From the NCBI RefSeq assembly GCF_002140975.2, contig NZ_CP147247.1, forward strand, positions 558,001 through 622,000: a stretch of DNA of 64,000 bases, given 5' to 3'. The notes beneath the pieces were generated by a model. The model saw only the letters and a program-made list of their open reading frames with translations, did not search any database and was not told the origin of the DNA. The translations under genes were made by a program, and so were the position numbers. Below, one piece after another: positions 1-9,308 of this stretch; position 1 is the stretch's first letter, and each line of letters opens with the position of its first letter. Source of the stretch: Enterococcus sp. 9E7_DIV0242. GTDB lineage: Bacteria; Bacillota; Bacilli; Lactobacillales; Enterococcaceae.

Positions 1-1444
1 GTAAACTATAAATATCCCATTGCGTTTGGAAAGCACCATTAATAATGACCCCATCCGTAATGCCCTTCTCTTGATGCATCATTTTTACAGAATAATTCAC
101 ACGTCCCATGTTCTCAACCAATATCCCCAGCTCAGTTTCTTCTGCTGTCAATTCAAACATAATCTTCTTTCCAAGCTCTAAATCGTATTGCGTTGCCAGC
201 GGCTGATCATTCAAGAAAATCTGAGCTCGATCCATACAGCCGATCAAACGAAAGTCCTCTATTTGGCGCGCACGACCCATTCGACTTCGATAAAAGATAT
301 AGCCAAAAGCCTGATCCAACTTTTCCATTGCTACAGGATAATTTGTGGCAACTTTAGCTGACAGCAAATCAAGATTAGCAAATAACGCCGTGCGTTCAGC
401 TACCTCAATAACGCCATAATTCTTTTTCGTGATTTTTGTTGAATACTCGATTTTAGGGATTTCAGTATACTTCCCGATCACCTGTTGGAATTTCCAAAAT
501 TTCTCTGTAATATCTCCCCATTCTGTCAACAATGCATCATAGTCATAGCTTGTAACATCTGGTGCTAGCTGTTCATAGTAATTCGCACCATTCGTAAAAC
601 CAAAGTTTGTTCCTCCGTGAAACATATAAATATTGACAGAACCTTGAGCAAGAATTGCATCCAATTCTTTGGTTGCTTCATCGCTATCTGTCACATGGTG
701 TGCAGCATCTCCCCACGCATCAAACCAGCCAATCCAAAATTCCATAACCATCAGTGGTCGTTTTCTTTCGTGGAACGCACGCAGATGTTGCAAATGCTCC
801 GTAACCTTAGAGCCGCAATTGATTGTCGGTAAGGCATACTCAGGAATCGATCCATTTTCCAACATGTCTCCCCACGGACCATCGGAAGTAACTAATGGTA
901 CCGTAATTCCCAGTTGACGCATCATTTTTGCTGATTTCTTTAGGTATTCCTTATCGTTGGCATAACCGCCATACTCGTTTTCAACTTGAACTAAGATAAT
1001 CGGTCCTCCGTTGGTGATCTGAAGATCAACAATTTCCGGTAACAGCCGATGATAATAGCGTTCAATTTTTTTCATGAATGCAGAATTATCAAAACGGACC
1101 TTGACTTCCGGATCATTCATCAGCCAATAAGGCAGACCACCAAACTCCCATTCAGCGCAAATATAAGGCGCTGGTCTTAAAATGACTTTTAATTCAAGAG
1201 CGGCCGCCAGCTCGATGAATCGACGAAGATTTAATCTCCCATCAAAACAAAATTGACTTTCCTGCGGCTCATGTAGATTCCAAGGAACATACGTCTCAAC
1301 TGTATTACAGCCTAATGCTTTCAATTTTTCCAAGCGATCCTGCCAATACTCCGGTACAACACGAAAATAATGGATGGCACCTGAAATTACCTTATAGGGT
1401 TGATCATCATAATAAAATTCATCCCGACTTTCAAATGTATGCAT
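1..1444 (-). CDS. GH35 beta-galactosidase, C-terminus cut by window edge
   Basis: Glycoside hydrolase family 35 enzyme removing terminal beta-galactosyl residues. The reading frame is open from the ATG at 1444 to the window edge, giving about 481 of an expected 580-600 residues. The acid/base motif VENEYG lies at residues 154-159 (Glu157), and the nucleophile motif VMEFWIGWFD has Glu235. No signal peptide is visible, so the enzyme is probably cytoplasmic and acts on imported oligosaccharides. The start is set by an AGAGGAG ribosome binding site eight bases upstream; the frame stays open further upstream but lacks a better site. It follows the heparinase-like gene on the same strand after about 130 bp, suggesting a shared catabolic operon. 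The true substrate cannot be read from sequence. Confidence 0.93.
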   Translation of the reverse strand, partial: MHTFESRDEFYYDDQPYKVISGAIHYFRVVPEYWQDRLEKLKALGCNTVETYVPWNLHEPQESQFCFDGRLNLRRFIELAAALELKVILRPAPYICAEWEFGGLPYWLMNDPEVKVRFDNSAFMKKIERYYHRLLPEIVDLQITNGGPIILVQVENEYGGYANDKEYLKKSAKMMRQLGITVPLVTSDGPWGDMLENGSIPEYALPTINCGSKVTEHLQHLRAFHERKRPLMVMEFWIGWFDAWGDAAHHVTDSDEATKELDAILAQGSVNIYMFHGGTNFGFTNGANYYEQLAPDVTSYDYDALLTEWGDITEKFWKFQQVIGKYTEIPKIEYSTKITKKNYGVIEVAERTALFANLDLLSAKVATNYPVAMEKLDQAFGYIFYRSRMGRARQIEDFRLIGCMDRAQIFLNDQPLATQYDLELGKKIMFELTAEETELGILVENMGRVNYSVKMMHQEKGITDGVIINGAFQTQWDIYSL

Positions 1445-1575
1445 GTCTTTGCTCCTCTTCTTTTGATCCTCTTCTATTTCTTTTACTAGCCATTGAACTT
1501 TTACCACAAGATTTGACTACAATCGTCTAAATAGGTTGCTCTATATCTAAAAAAATAATAGGTCCCCCACCTTCG

Positions 1576-3261
1576 TTATTCATTCAAGCTTAGGGTTATG
1601 CTGATTTCTCCTTCTCGTTCTAAGGTGTAACCTGCCTGAATTTGATAGACAAGCTGTTCCTTGCCATCATGATCGTTGTATTCTTTTTTCAGCACTTGGA
1701 TATCCGTAGTTCCCAGTTCGAGCAGACATTGCTGCTCTTCACTTTCCAAAATGACCTGTGTTCCCCTCACAAGCGGTGTCTCAGCAGTAACAAAGTTTTC
1801 AATCACACGATTTTTTTCTGTTTCAAAGCTAAAGCGGTCACTTAGTCTCACCGTTTTTTGATACCTGTCGATTTCAAAAGAACGTTCAAAATTTGTCAAT
1901 TCTTCATTTTCACTATATGTGTCCTGTAAGGTCATTTCCAGAACCATTCTTTCTTGGTGTTGATTCAGACGTACGTGTTTAGCACCAACTGCTCCTGGTT
2001 GCTGTTCCTTGCCATTAATGATTGGAAGATGGTGACTTGCAGCAGCGGTTGGAAAATAACTGTAACGCTTTTCTTCTGAAAAATAATCCCGTGTATATTC
2101 ACCTGCGCCAAGATCTGTCAGAAACAACGTTTTCTGATCACCAAAAATGAAATGCCCTACATCTATATGGTTATGGCTTTCCTCATTCGTTCCGCCTTTT
2201 GCCGCAAAGAAAAAGCGAGATTCCTCTTCTCTGACAACCAGCCATTGTGCATCCGGAAAGTAATGAGTAACAGATCTTTCTTGTTCAGCAGATGTGATTT
2301 CTTTCGTCCATTGCAAATTTCGCAAGAGCGGAGCAAATCGATAGCAGTGATCGAACTCAAGACCGTTCGCTTCTTGAACTCTGGGTGTTGCTACATCAAA
2401 ACACTCACTGCAGAAGCTCAACAAGCCACTCGGCAGCTCTGGTTTAGCATAATCAGAAAACGAGACATAGTCTTGCTCATTGATGCTCATAAAAGCTGGG
2501 AACGTAGCAATGGCTTTCACTTTAGGAAGCTTTAAATAATACTCATCGTTTAGAAGCACTGCCAGCCGCTCGGCGTAATAAATGAAATAGCCAAAACCAT
2601 AGCCCCAATAATCAACGCCTTCAACACAAACGCCATCTTCACCAAACCCTCTTAAATAGCTTTCCATCGATACATTCAATCGCTTAACAATCTTTTGTAG
2701 ACGTACACTTTCAAGGGGCATCATAGATAGCGCTGTCATTCCGATGCAACCGGCAATCACTGCACTCCAATTATTCTCTTTCTCTTCCCATGCCCACTTC
2801 TGAGCCTCAAAAGGATGAACGATTCTTTTTTCTATTTCTGTTTGTACACGTTGAATAACAAACGGGGACAATTGCGAGCCAACCAGCGAGATAATTTCAG
2901 ACAAGGTCTGCCCTGTTTCTGCAGCAAAAAGATCAATACAAGTCGTTGCAGTCTCATCAAAAGCACCATTTTCAATCGACAAATGGGCGGGTAATGCCCA
3001 CGTGTACTCATTACATATTTCCCAAATGATTTGCTCTAAAAGCTGTAGCGTTTCTGCAGAACACTCTTCACAATAAACCGCTAAAGCCATGACTGCAAGC
3101 TGACGTCTCCGACTAAAATAAGCCTGTTCAAAGGTCAGTCGATCCCCAGATTTTAAATAGTCCTCGTAACCTGAAACAGGAAGCGAAACCACCTGTTGTT
3201 CCAACAAATACTCTTGTGCCGCTTGTTTAATCTCTTGCTTCAATTTTTGTGTACCGATCAT
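1576..3261 (-). CDS. Heparinase II/III-like polysaccharide lyase family protein
   Basis: 561 residues with an N-terminal alpha/alpha-toroid-like helical region and a C-terminal beta-rich heparinase II/III-like domain. The segment around residues 365-420, with NHIDVGHFIFGD and ASHHLPIINGKEQQ, resembles the conserved core of that superfamily, where His and Tyr residues act in uronate elimination. No signal peptide is visible, so the protein is probably an intracellular oligosaccharide lyase. Its placement before a GH35 galactosidase suggests successive attack on an imported oligosaccharide containing uronate and galactose. The exact substrate (glycosaminoglycan, pectin side chain or other) is unknown. 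An AAGGA-type ribosome binding site precedes the ATG. Confidence 0.8.
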   Translation of the reverse strand: MIGTQKLKQEIKQAAQEYLLEQQVVSLPVSGYEDYLKSGDRLTFEQAYFSRRRQLAVMALAVYCEECSAETLQLLEQIIWEICNEYTWALPAHLSIENGAFDETATTCIDLFAAETGQTLSEIISLVGSQLSPFVIQRVQTEIEKRIVHPFEAQKWAWEEKENNWSAVIAGCIGMTALSMMPLESVRLQKIVKRLNVSMESYLRGFGEDGVCVEGVDYWGYGFGYFIYYAERLAVLLNDEYYLKLPKVKAIATFPAFMSINEQDYVSFSDYAKPELPSGLLSFCSECFDVATPRVQEANGLEFDHCYRFAPLLRNLQWTKEITSAEQERSVTHYFPDAQWLVVREEESRFFFAAKGGTNEESHNHIDVGHFIFGDQKTLFLTDLGAGEYTRDYFSEEKRYSYFPTAAASHHLPIINGKEQQPGAVGAKHVRLNQHQERMVLEMTLQDTYSENEELTNFERSFEIDRYQKTVRLSDRFSFETEKNRVIENFVTAETPLVRGTQVILESEEQQCLLELGTTDIQVLKKEYNDHDGKEQLVYQIQAGYTLEREGEISITLSLNE

Positions 3262-3410
3262 AAATCACACACATCCTTTTCTTTTACTTACCTATCCATT
3301 CATCTTTTTCTCTAGCTTAACTATTTTACTAAAATTTTACTAATAGAATACCAGAAAGAAATCGTTTTTCCAACTATAAATTTCAATCTCATAGAAATTT
3401 ATTCACAAAA

Positions 3411-3459
3411 AAACAACGTACATTACCTCCCTCACTGAGTGAGGTAATGTACGTTGTTT
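3411..3459 (-). terminator. Intrinsic terminator of lysA
   Basis: Perfect 19-bp inverted repeat (3411-3429 with 3441-3459) and an 11-base loop. On the minus strand it is followed by a run of seven T, just downstream of the lysA stop codon. Confidence 0.9.
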
Positions 3460-3479
3460 CACTTATTTTCGATAAAAGA

Positions 3480-4781
3480 TCAGTCACAGTCTAATGATAT
3501 CAAATCGTCATACGTTTCTCTTCGAATGACCAGCTTATCTTGCCCGGCTTCAACAAAAACAACTGCCGATCTTGGATTCCGATTATAATTACTTGCCATA
3601 GAGTAGCCATATGCACCCGTACTTGTCATAGCAAACAAATCACCTGAGACTAGTTCGGGCAATTCAATATCCTTTATCAGAATATCGCCAGACTCACAGT
3701 ATTTCCCAACAACTGCAACCCGATCCTTGTTCTCTTCACTGATTCGATTTGCGAGTAAGCCTGTGTATTCCGCACTGTATAAAGCAGGACGAATATTGTC
3801 GCCCATCCCACCATCTACAGCAACATAATGACGAACCTCCGGAATGACCTTTTGTGCCCCCACAGTATAGAGCGTAGTGCCGGCTTCAGCAACAATACTG
3901 CGGCCTGGTTCAATCCATATTTCAGGCAATGGATAATCGTTCAATGAACATTGTCCCTTCACTGCCTCAACAATCGCCTGTACGAATTTCTTCGGTTCAA
4001 GCGGCGAATCATTTTCCGTATATTTTATCCCAAAGCCGCCGCCCATATTTAATATCTGTGCGACATATTCATGGGTTTCCTTCCATTCCTTCAAGATGCC
4101 AATCATCCGTTCAACGGCAACCAAAAATCCTTCAGATGAAAAAATCTGAGATCCAATATGGCAGTGAATGCCTTGCAAGTTTAATCCTTTAGACGCTGTT
4201 ACGATTTCCATTGCTTTCGTTGCCTGACCACTGGCTACATCAAAACCAAATTTGGAATCAACCTGACCGGTCAGAATATAATCGTGCGTCTCAGCATTGA
4301 TCCCAGGCGTTACCCGAAGCATGACCGCCTGCTCAATATCCCTCGCCGCCGTCAGCTCTTTTAAAAGCTCAAGCTCATAAAAATTATCCACAATAATGGT
4401 CCCGATCTGGCTGTCCAAGGCTAACTCAAGTTCTGATTTCAATTTGTTATTCCCGTGAAATTCAATATTAGCAGGTGACATCCCACCTTTTAGTGCAGTA
4501 TATAGCTCACCGCCCGAAACGACATCACAGCCTAGGTTCTCTTCCTCTAACAGCTTATACATCGCCAAACAGCCGAATGCTTTACTAGCGTAAACGACCT
4601 TATTCTTTACTCCAAGCTCATCAAGTGTCTGCTTGAATCCTCTAGCTTGCTCCCGAATATGTGCGACATCATAAATAAACAGTGGTGTTCCATACTTTTC
4701 AGCAAGCTCTGTTGTATCACAACCACCGATCTCCAAATGGTCATTTTCATTGACTCTTGCTGTACCAAATAATAACGACAT
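3480..4781 (-). CDS. lysA: Diaminopimelate decarboxylase
   Basis: PLP-dependent, fold-type III decarboxylase converting meso-diaminopimelate to L-lysine and CO2, the last step of lysine synthesis. The 433-residue length is typical. The PLP lysine lies in VVYASKAFG (about residue 67), HIGSQIF and the glycine-rich GGGFGIKY motif are present, and CESGDIL near residue 345 supplies the Cys contributed by the partner subunit of the dimer. The gene stands alone, with its own terminator and about 245 bp of upstream non-coding DNA. I looked there for a lysine riboswitch or T-box and could not find the conserved cores. Confidence 0.95.
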   Translation of the reverse strand: MSLLFGTARVNENDHLEIGGCDTTELAEKYGTPLFIYDVAHIREQARGFKQTLDELGVKNKVVYASKAFGCLAMYKLLEEENLGCDVVSGGELYTALKGGMSPANIEFHGNNKLKSELELALDSQIGTIIVDNFYELELLKELTAARDIEQAVMLRVTPGINAETHDYILTGQVDSKFGFDVASGQATKAMEIVTASKGLNLQGIHCHIGSQIFSSEGFLVAVERMIGILKEWKETHEYVAQILNMGGGFGIKYTENDSPLEPKKFVQAIVEAVKGQCSLNDYPLPEIWIEPGRSIVAEAGTTLYTVGAQKVIPEVRHYVAVDGGMGDNIRPALYSAEYTGLLANRISEENKDRVAVVGKYCESGDILIKDIELPELVSGDLFAMTSTGAYGYSMASNYNRNPRSAVVFVEAGQDKLVIRRETYDDLISLDCD

Positions 4782-5026
4782 TTTTTCACCTTCTTCATTT
4801 TCGTTATCAATGATAATAACATAAAAATGAAGAACTTCCTATTTGTTTTTTCATTTAGCTGTAAGTATAGCTGCTCGTGAAAACCACCCATTGCATCTTG
4901 TAGGAGCCTCTAGAAATTACTTTATATCCAACTTCTTACTTTATCACTCGAGAAGGTTTGGTTAGTATTTATAACCGAATTTATCTTTTTTAAAACAATT
5001 ATTGATTCATTTTACTACCCGGTCTT
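4782..5026. other. Intergenic region upstream of lysA
   Basis: No gene is seen. It holds a 13-bp palindrome TTATCAATGATAA at 4804-4816, about 22 bases before the lysA start, which could be an operator, and several weak hairpins. No recognised riboswitch core was found. Confidence 0.4.
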
Positions 5027-7633
5027 TCATTGCTTCGTTCCCTGAGCGATCGTCAGTAGAGCCGCAGGAATGCGGTACGGTGAGCACGAAACATAGTCGA
5101 TTGGCAATTGTTGGAGAAAACGAATAGATTGGGGATCGCCACCGACTTCTCCGCAAATACCGATTTTCGCCTGCTTCGCTGTCTTTTGAATATTCGTCAC
5201 TGCCAGCTTGATCAATTGTCCAACCCCCTCTTCATCTAAGTGTTGGAATGGATCATCCTTCAATAACTTTTTATCCACATATTCACCTAAAAATTTCCCG
5301 GAATCATCTCGTGAGAAACCAAAGGTCAGCTGAGTCAGATCATTCGTTCCAAAACTGAAAAAGTCTGCGTGCTGTGCGATGCGATCCGCGAGCAGACAAG
5401 CTCTAGGTGTTTCGATCATGGTACCGATCTTATACTCAAGCTGTGTCCCATCTAACACCTCTTGGATGACTTTATCTAAATGATTTCTAAGCAGCGCCAT
5501 CTCCTCTTCTGTGCTAATCAGTGGAATCATGATTTCCGGAACGGTTTCAAACTTATTTTCTTGATTCACTACTACCGCTGTTTCAATTATGGCTCGTACT
5601 TGCATCTCATAGATTTCAGGGATCGAAACAGCTAAACGACAGCCACGATGACCAAGCATCGGATTCTGTTCTTCTAACTCATTCATTCGTTTGCGAATCT
5701 GGGCAGGTGTTCGGTCGGATGCAGCAGCCAACTCTTCGATTTCCTTTCCAGTCCTTGGAAGGAATTCATGTAGCGGTGGGTCCAACAGACGAACCGTACA
5801 CGGACGCCCTTCCATTAATTGAAAGATTTTCCTAAAATCCTGTTTTTGATACTGCTTTAATTTTTCCAATGGCGCTTTTAAGCCTCGTTGGTCTCTGGCA
5901 AGAATCATCTTTCTCATCTCACTGATGCGATCTTCGCCAAAAAACATATGCTCAGTCCTTGCCAGCCCGATACCGTCAGCTCCCAGAACTAAAGCAGTCT
6001 TGATATCTTCCGGCGTTTCTGCATTAGCATACACCTTTAACTGATTGATTTCTTTCGCCCAACCGAGAATCTTTTGCAGCAGCTCCTGTTCATTTCCTTG
6101 CTTCATCGCAATCACGCCACTGTAAATGGTTCCTGTTGTTCCATCTACAGAGAGTGTATCTCCTGCTTTAAATACGTGCTCACCACAAATGATTTGCTCT
6201 AGAAACTCGTCCACTTGTAATGCCTCGCAGCCTGCAACACAGCAGACACCCATGCCTCGTGCCACTACTGCCGCATGAGAAGTCATCCCTCCTCTTGAAG
6301 TGACAATGCCTTCGCTGACTACCATCCCTTCAATATCCTCAGGAGACGTTTCTTGCCGAACCAAAATAACCTTCTCTCCTCTTAACGTCGCAGCTTTTGC
6401 ACTCTCGGCAGTGAAATAGACGTTCCCACTCGCAGCCCCCGGACTGGCCGGAAGCCCTTTAGCGATTACTTGTGCCGCGTCCAGTTCCTTTGGATCAAAT
6501 ACTGGATGAAGTAGTTGAGTGATCATCAACGGCGTGATTCGTTGTAAGGCCTCTGCCTTCGTCAGCACGCCTTCTTCTACTAAATTGATAGCTATATTGA
6601 ACGAAGCCTTGGCGGTTCTTTTACCATTTCTTGTTTGAAGAATATATAGCTTCTGGTCTTCGATGGTAAATTCAATATCCTGCATGTCCTTGTAGTGAGC
6701 TTCTAATCGTTTTCCGATCCCTTCAAACTCCTTATAAAGATCTGGCATTGTTTGCTTCAGTCCTTCAATTGGTTGAGGCGTTCGAATGCCCGCAACGACA
6801 TCCTCCCCCTGTGCATTGAGTAGAAATTCACCGAAAATACCTCTTTCTCCAGTCGCTGGGTTTCTCGTAAACGCAACGCCGGTTCCGCTTTCAAAACCTG
6901 AATTACCAAAAACCATTTCTTGAATATTTACGGCCGTTCCTAAATCATCGGAGATTTGATGCAAACGGCGATAGGTCCTCGCTCGCTTGTTATTCCAAGA
7001 GCGAAATACTGCTTCTACAGCTTGAAAAAGCTGCGCTATAGGGTCTTGAGGAAATGGTCGATGAAGAACCTCTTGATACACTCCTTTATAGACGTCCACA
7101 AGATATTGCCAGTCTTCCATCGTCATGTCCGTATCTTCCAGATACCCCTTTTTCTTCTTATAAAACGTCAGCTGATCTTCAAAACGATTTTTATCGATCC
7201 CACAGACAACATCCCCAAACATCTGTAATAAACGTCGATAGCAGTCATAAGCAAAACGACCATTCGATGTTTTACTCGCCAAAGCCTCTACTGTCTCATC
7301 ATTCAACCCCAAATTTAAAATCGTATCCATCATGCCTGGCATTGAAAACTTTGAGCCGCTTCGAACAGAAACCAATAGTGGGTTATTTTTATTGCCAAAT
7401 CCTTTTTCGGTCTTTTGCTCTAAGTTGCTGATATGCAGCTGGATTTCTTTTTTTAATACCGTATCCAGTTCTTCCTCTTTTGCCAAATAGTCAATACACG
7501 CTTCTGTTGTTATGGTAAATCCATTTGGTACGGGTAAGCCCAAGCTGGTCATCTCCGCTAGATTTGCACCCTTACCTCCTAGTAATGCTGTCTGTTCCTT
7601 TGTCCCCTCTGAAAAATCATAAACAAAAGTCAT
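5027..7633 (-). CDS. ppdK: Pyruvate, phosphate dikinase
   Basis: Catalyses reversible conversion of pyruvate, ATP and phosphate to PEP, AMP and pyrophosphate. The 868 residues match the family length. In order: N-terminal nucleotide-binding domain, the swivelling phosphohistidine domain with GGMTSHAAVVARGMG (catalytic His near residue 453 and the regulatory Thr two residues before it), and the C-terminal PEP/pyruvate TIM barrel with GTNDLTQ and CGEVGGDP. The gene is divergent from a CcpN-like repressor and from the PPDK regulatory protein, whose target is that active-site Thr, so control appears both transcriptional and by phosphorylation. An AGGAGG site precedes the ATG. The context favours a role in gluconeogenesis. 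Confidence 0.97.
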   Translation of the reverse strand: MTFVYDFSEGTKEQTALLGGKGANLAEMTSLGLPVPNGFTITTEACIDYLAKEEELDTVLKKEIQLHISNLEQKTEKGFGNKNNPLLVSVRSGSKFSMPGMMDTILNLGLNDETVEALASKTSNGRFAYDCYRRLLQMFGDVVCGIDKNRFEDQLTFYKKKKGYLEDTDMTMEDWQYLVDVYKGVYQEVLHRPFPQDPIAQLFQAVEAVFRSWNNKRARTYRRLHQISDDLGTAVNIQEMVFGNSGFESGTGVAFTRNPATGERGIFGEFLLNAQGEDVVAGIRTPQPIEGLKQTMPDLYKEFEGIGKRLEAHYKDMQDIEFTIEDQKLYILQTRNGKRTAKASFNIAINLVEEGVLTKAEALQRITPLMITQLLHPVFDPKELDAAQVIAKGLPASPGAASGNVYFTAESAKAATLRGEKVILVRQETSPEDIEGMVVSEGIVTSRGGMTSHAAVVARGMGVCCVAGCEALQVDEFLEQIICGEHVFKAGDTLSVDGTTGTIYSGVIAMKQGNEQELLQKILGWAKEINQLKVYANAETPEDIKTALVLGADGIGLARTEHMFFGEDRISEMRKMILARDQRGLKAPLEKLKQYQKQDFRKIFQLMEGRPCTVRLLDPPLHEFLPRTGKEIEELAAASDRTPAQIRKRMNELEEQNPMLGHRGCRLAVSIPEIYEMQVRAIIETAVVVNQENKFETVPEIMIPLISTEEEMALLRNHLDKVIQEVLDGTQLEYKIGTMIETPRACLLADRIAQHADFFSFGTNDLTQLTFGFSRDDSGKFLGEYVDKKLLKDDPFQHLDEEGVGQLIKLAVTNIQKTAKQAKIGICGEVGGDPQSIRFLQQLPIDYVSCSPYRIPAALLTIAQGTKQ

Positions 7634-7644
7634 AATCGTCCTCC

Positions 7645-7704
7645 TATATAGTGTAACACATTATATTTAAAACGAATTATATAGTGTAACACATATCGTG
7701 TCAA
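7645..7704 (-). promoter_or_regulatory. ppdK promoter with two direct repeats, probable CcpN-like operators
   Basis: On the minus strand TTGACA (7699-7704) and TATAAT (7676-7681) are 17 bases apart, a consensus sigma-A promoter. A 17-bp sequence, TATATAGTGTAACACAT on the plus strand, occurs at 7645-7661 and 7678-7694, 33 bp apart (about three helix turns). One copy covers the promoter spacer and -10, the other lies next to the ribosome binding site. This suits repression; assignment to the neighbouring CcpN-like protein is inference. Confidence 0.8.
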
Positions 7705-7731
7705 CCCATTTATGATACATTTTATTTTGAC

Positions 7732-7776
7732 TTGCATTTATATATGACCACATATATAATATATAGTATGTCACAT
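7732..7776 (+). promoter_or_regulatory. Promoter of ccpN operon with third operator-like copy
   Basis: TTGCAT (7732-7737) and TATAAT (7755-7760) are 17 bases apart. A 14/17 match to the ppdK repeat lies at 7760-7776, beginning at the end of the -10 element and covering the expected start of transcription. This suggests the repressor controls its own operon. Confidence 0.7.
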
Positions 7777-7797
7777 TAAGAGAGTAGGGTATGCGTA

Positions 7798-8433
7798 ATG
7801 AACTTAACTTCCAGACAGCTGGAAATCATTAAAATCGTGAAGGAAAATCAACCGATCAGTGGCGAATCGATTGCAAAAACACTTGGTTTAAGTAGAGCAA
7901 CGCTTCGCAGTGATCTGGCTATTTTAACTATGACTGGTCTACTTGATGCACGACCGAAAGTTGGTTATTTTTACACAGGTCAAACAGTTGAGCCGTTGCT
8001 CTATGAGAAGCTCTACAGAAAAAAGGTGAAGGATATTATGATCCCACCACTTCTTATTCCGCAATCAACAACCATCTATGATGCCGTTACAAATCTATTC
8101 ATGTATGATGTTGGTTCCCTTTATGTAAAGGATGATCAGGAAAAACTGATTGGGCTGCTGTCTCGAAAAGATCTGCTGCGCGCAGCAATCAGCAATCCAA
8201 ATACGGAAAAAACACCTGTAGCGGTCATCATGACCAGAATGCCAAATATCACAACCGTGACGGGCGAACACACTATTTTAGAGGCCGGAAATTTATTGCT
8301 CTTGCATAGTGTTGATACACTGCCGGTTATTGATGAGAACGATCCAACCAAGGTGATTGGTAAGCTGACCAAAACCAAATTGATGGAATACTTTATCCTT
8401 GCAGGTAAAGATATAGAAAATGAAAACTATTAG
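7798..8433 (+). CDS. ccpN: CcpN-like transcriptional repressor (HTH plus two CBS domains)
   Basis: 211 residues. Residues 1-60 form a winged-helix DNA-binding domain (RQLEIIKIVKENQPISGESIA, then SRATLRSDLAIL), and two CBS domains follow at about 75-205, which in this family sense adenine nucleotides. In Bacillus subtilis, CcpN represses the gluconeogenic genes gapB and pckA and is encoded beside the PPDK regulatory protein homologue YqfL. The same order is seen here, with ppdK divergent. The gene starts the ccpN-ppsR-fbp operon and is likely autoregulated through the repeat at 7760-7776. Confidence 0.9.
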   Translation: MNLTSRQLEIIKIVKENQPISGESIAKTLGLSRATLRSDLAILTMTGLLDARPKVGYFYTGQTVEPLLYEKLYRKKVKDIMIPPLLIPQSTTIYDAVTNLFMYDVGSLYVKDDQEKLIGLLSRKDLLRAAISNPNTEKTPVAVIMTRMPNITTVTGEHTILEAGNLLLLHSVDTLPVIDENDPTKVIGKLTKTKLMEYFILAGKDIENENY

Positions 8434-8448
8434 GAGTGTTTAATAATC

Positions 8449-9258
8449 ATGACGAAAAAAAATGTAAAAATTTATTTAGTGTCCGATTCTGTAGGAGAAA
8501 CTGCACAAAAAATCATTTCAGCGGTTTCTGCGCAATATCCTGATATTGATATGAGAGATATCCAGCGCTTTCCTTTCATTACCGATGAAGAAGTACTCCA
8601 ACCTATTTTAAAAGATGCTTTACACGACAAGGCAATCGTTGTAACAACTCTTGTAAATAAAGAGCTGGTAGCCTTAGTCAGAGCTTTCGCTGCAAGGACC
8701 GGCTTGCAGTTTGTTGACTATATGAGCCCACTCAGTGAAATCATTGAATCTACATTTGGCATCGCTCCTCTTCAAGAACCTGGTGCCTTGCACAAATTGA
8801 ACGAACAATACTTCAATCGTGTGGCAGCAATTGAGTTCGCTGTTCGTTATGACGACGGAAAAGATCCAAAAGGGTTTCTTGAGGCTGATTATGTTTTGCT
8901 TGGTGTTTCAAGAACATCGAAAACACCTTTGAGCATGTATATGGCCAATAGAAATCATAAAGTAGCGAATCTTCCTTTGATCCCGGAAGTTCCTCTTCCA
9001 AAAGAACTGGACATGATCGATCCGAAAAAAATCATCGGACTAACGACTTCTATGGAAAGTTTGAGAGATATCCGTAAATCCCGCCTTCATTCATTGGGCT
9101 TGAAAGAGGATTCAGCTTATACGAACTGCGATAGAATCAAAGAAGAACTTGCTTACGCAAATCAAGTATTTGACAAGTACAACTCCGTCATGATCAATGT
9201 TGAGAAAAAATCAATCGAAGAAACTTCTTCTATTATCGAAAATTTGACCGAAGTATAA
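8449..9258 (+). CDS. PPDK regulatory protein (kinase/pyrophosphorylase)
   Basis: 269 residues of the DUF299 family. The enzyme inactivates PPDK by ADP-dependent phosphorylation of the active-site Thr and reactivates it by phosphate-dependent dephosphorylation. The nucleotide-binding loop GVSRTSKTP is at about residues 151-159, and the N-terminus has the typical YLVSDSVGETA start. It begins 15 bases after ccpN and is co-transcribed with it and with fbp. The target enzyme is encoded divergently, so the assignment to PPDK rather than PEP synthase is well supported. Confidence 0.95.
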   Translation: MTKKNVKIYLVSDSVGETAQKIISAVSAQYPDIDMRDIQRFPFITDEEVLQPILKDALHDKAIVVTTLVNKELVALVRAFAARTGLQFVDYMSPLSEIIESTFGIAPLQEPGALHKLNEQYFNRVAAIEFAVRYDDGKDPKGFLEADYVLLGVSRTSKTPLSMYMANRNHKVANLPLIPEVPLPKELDMIDPKKIIGLTTSMESLRDIRKSRLHSLGLKEDSAYTNCDRIKEELAYANQVFDKYNSVMINVEKKSIEETSSIIENLTEV

Positions 9259-9308
9259 CGCGCATCTCATTCGGTGCAAAGACAAGAGAACGCTGAGGAG
9301 GCAGAGAA

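Noticed and set aside
4607..4891. 94-codon frame overlapping the lysA start
   Set aside because: Most of it is a shifted frame of lysA; lysA has conserved motifs and this does not.
4782..5026. Possible T-box or lysine riboswitch before lysA (UGGGUGGU stretch, hairpins)
   Set aside because: The T-box core AGGGUGGNACCGCG is absent after the first bases, and none of the conserved lysine riboswitch segments is seen.
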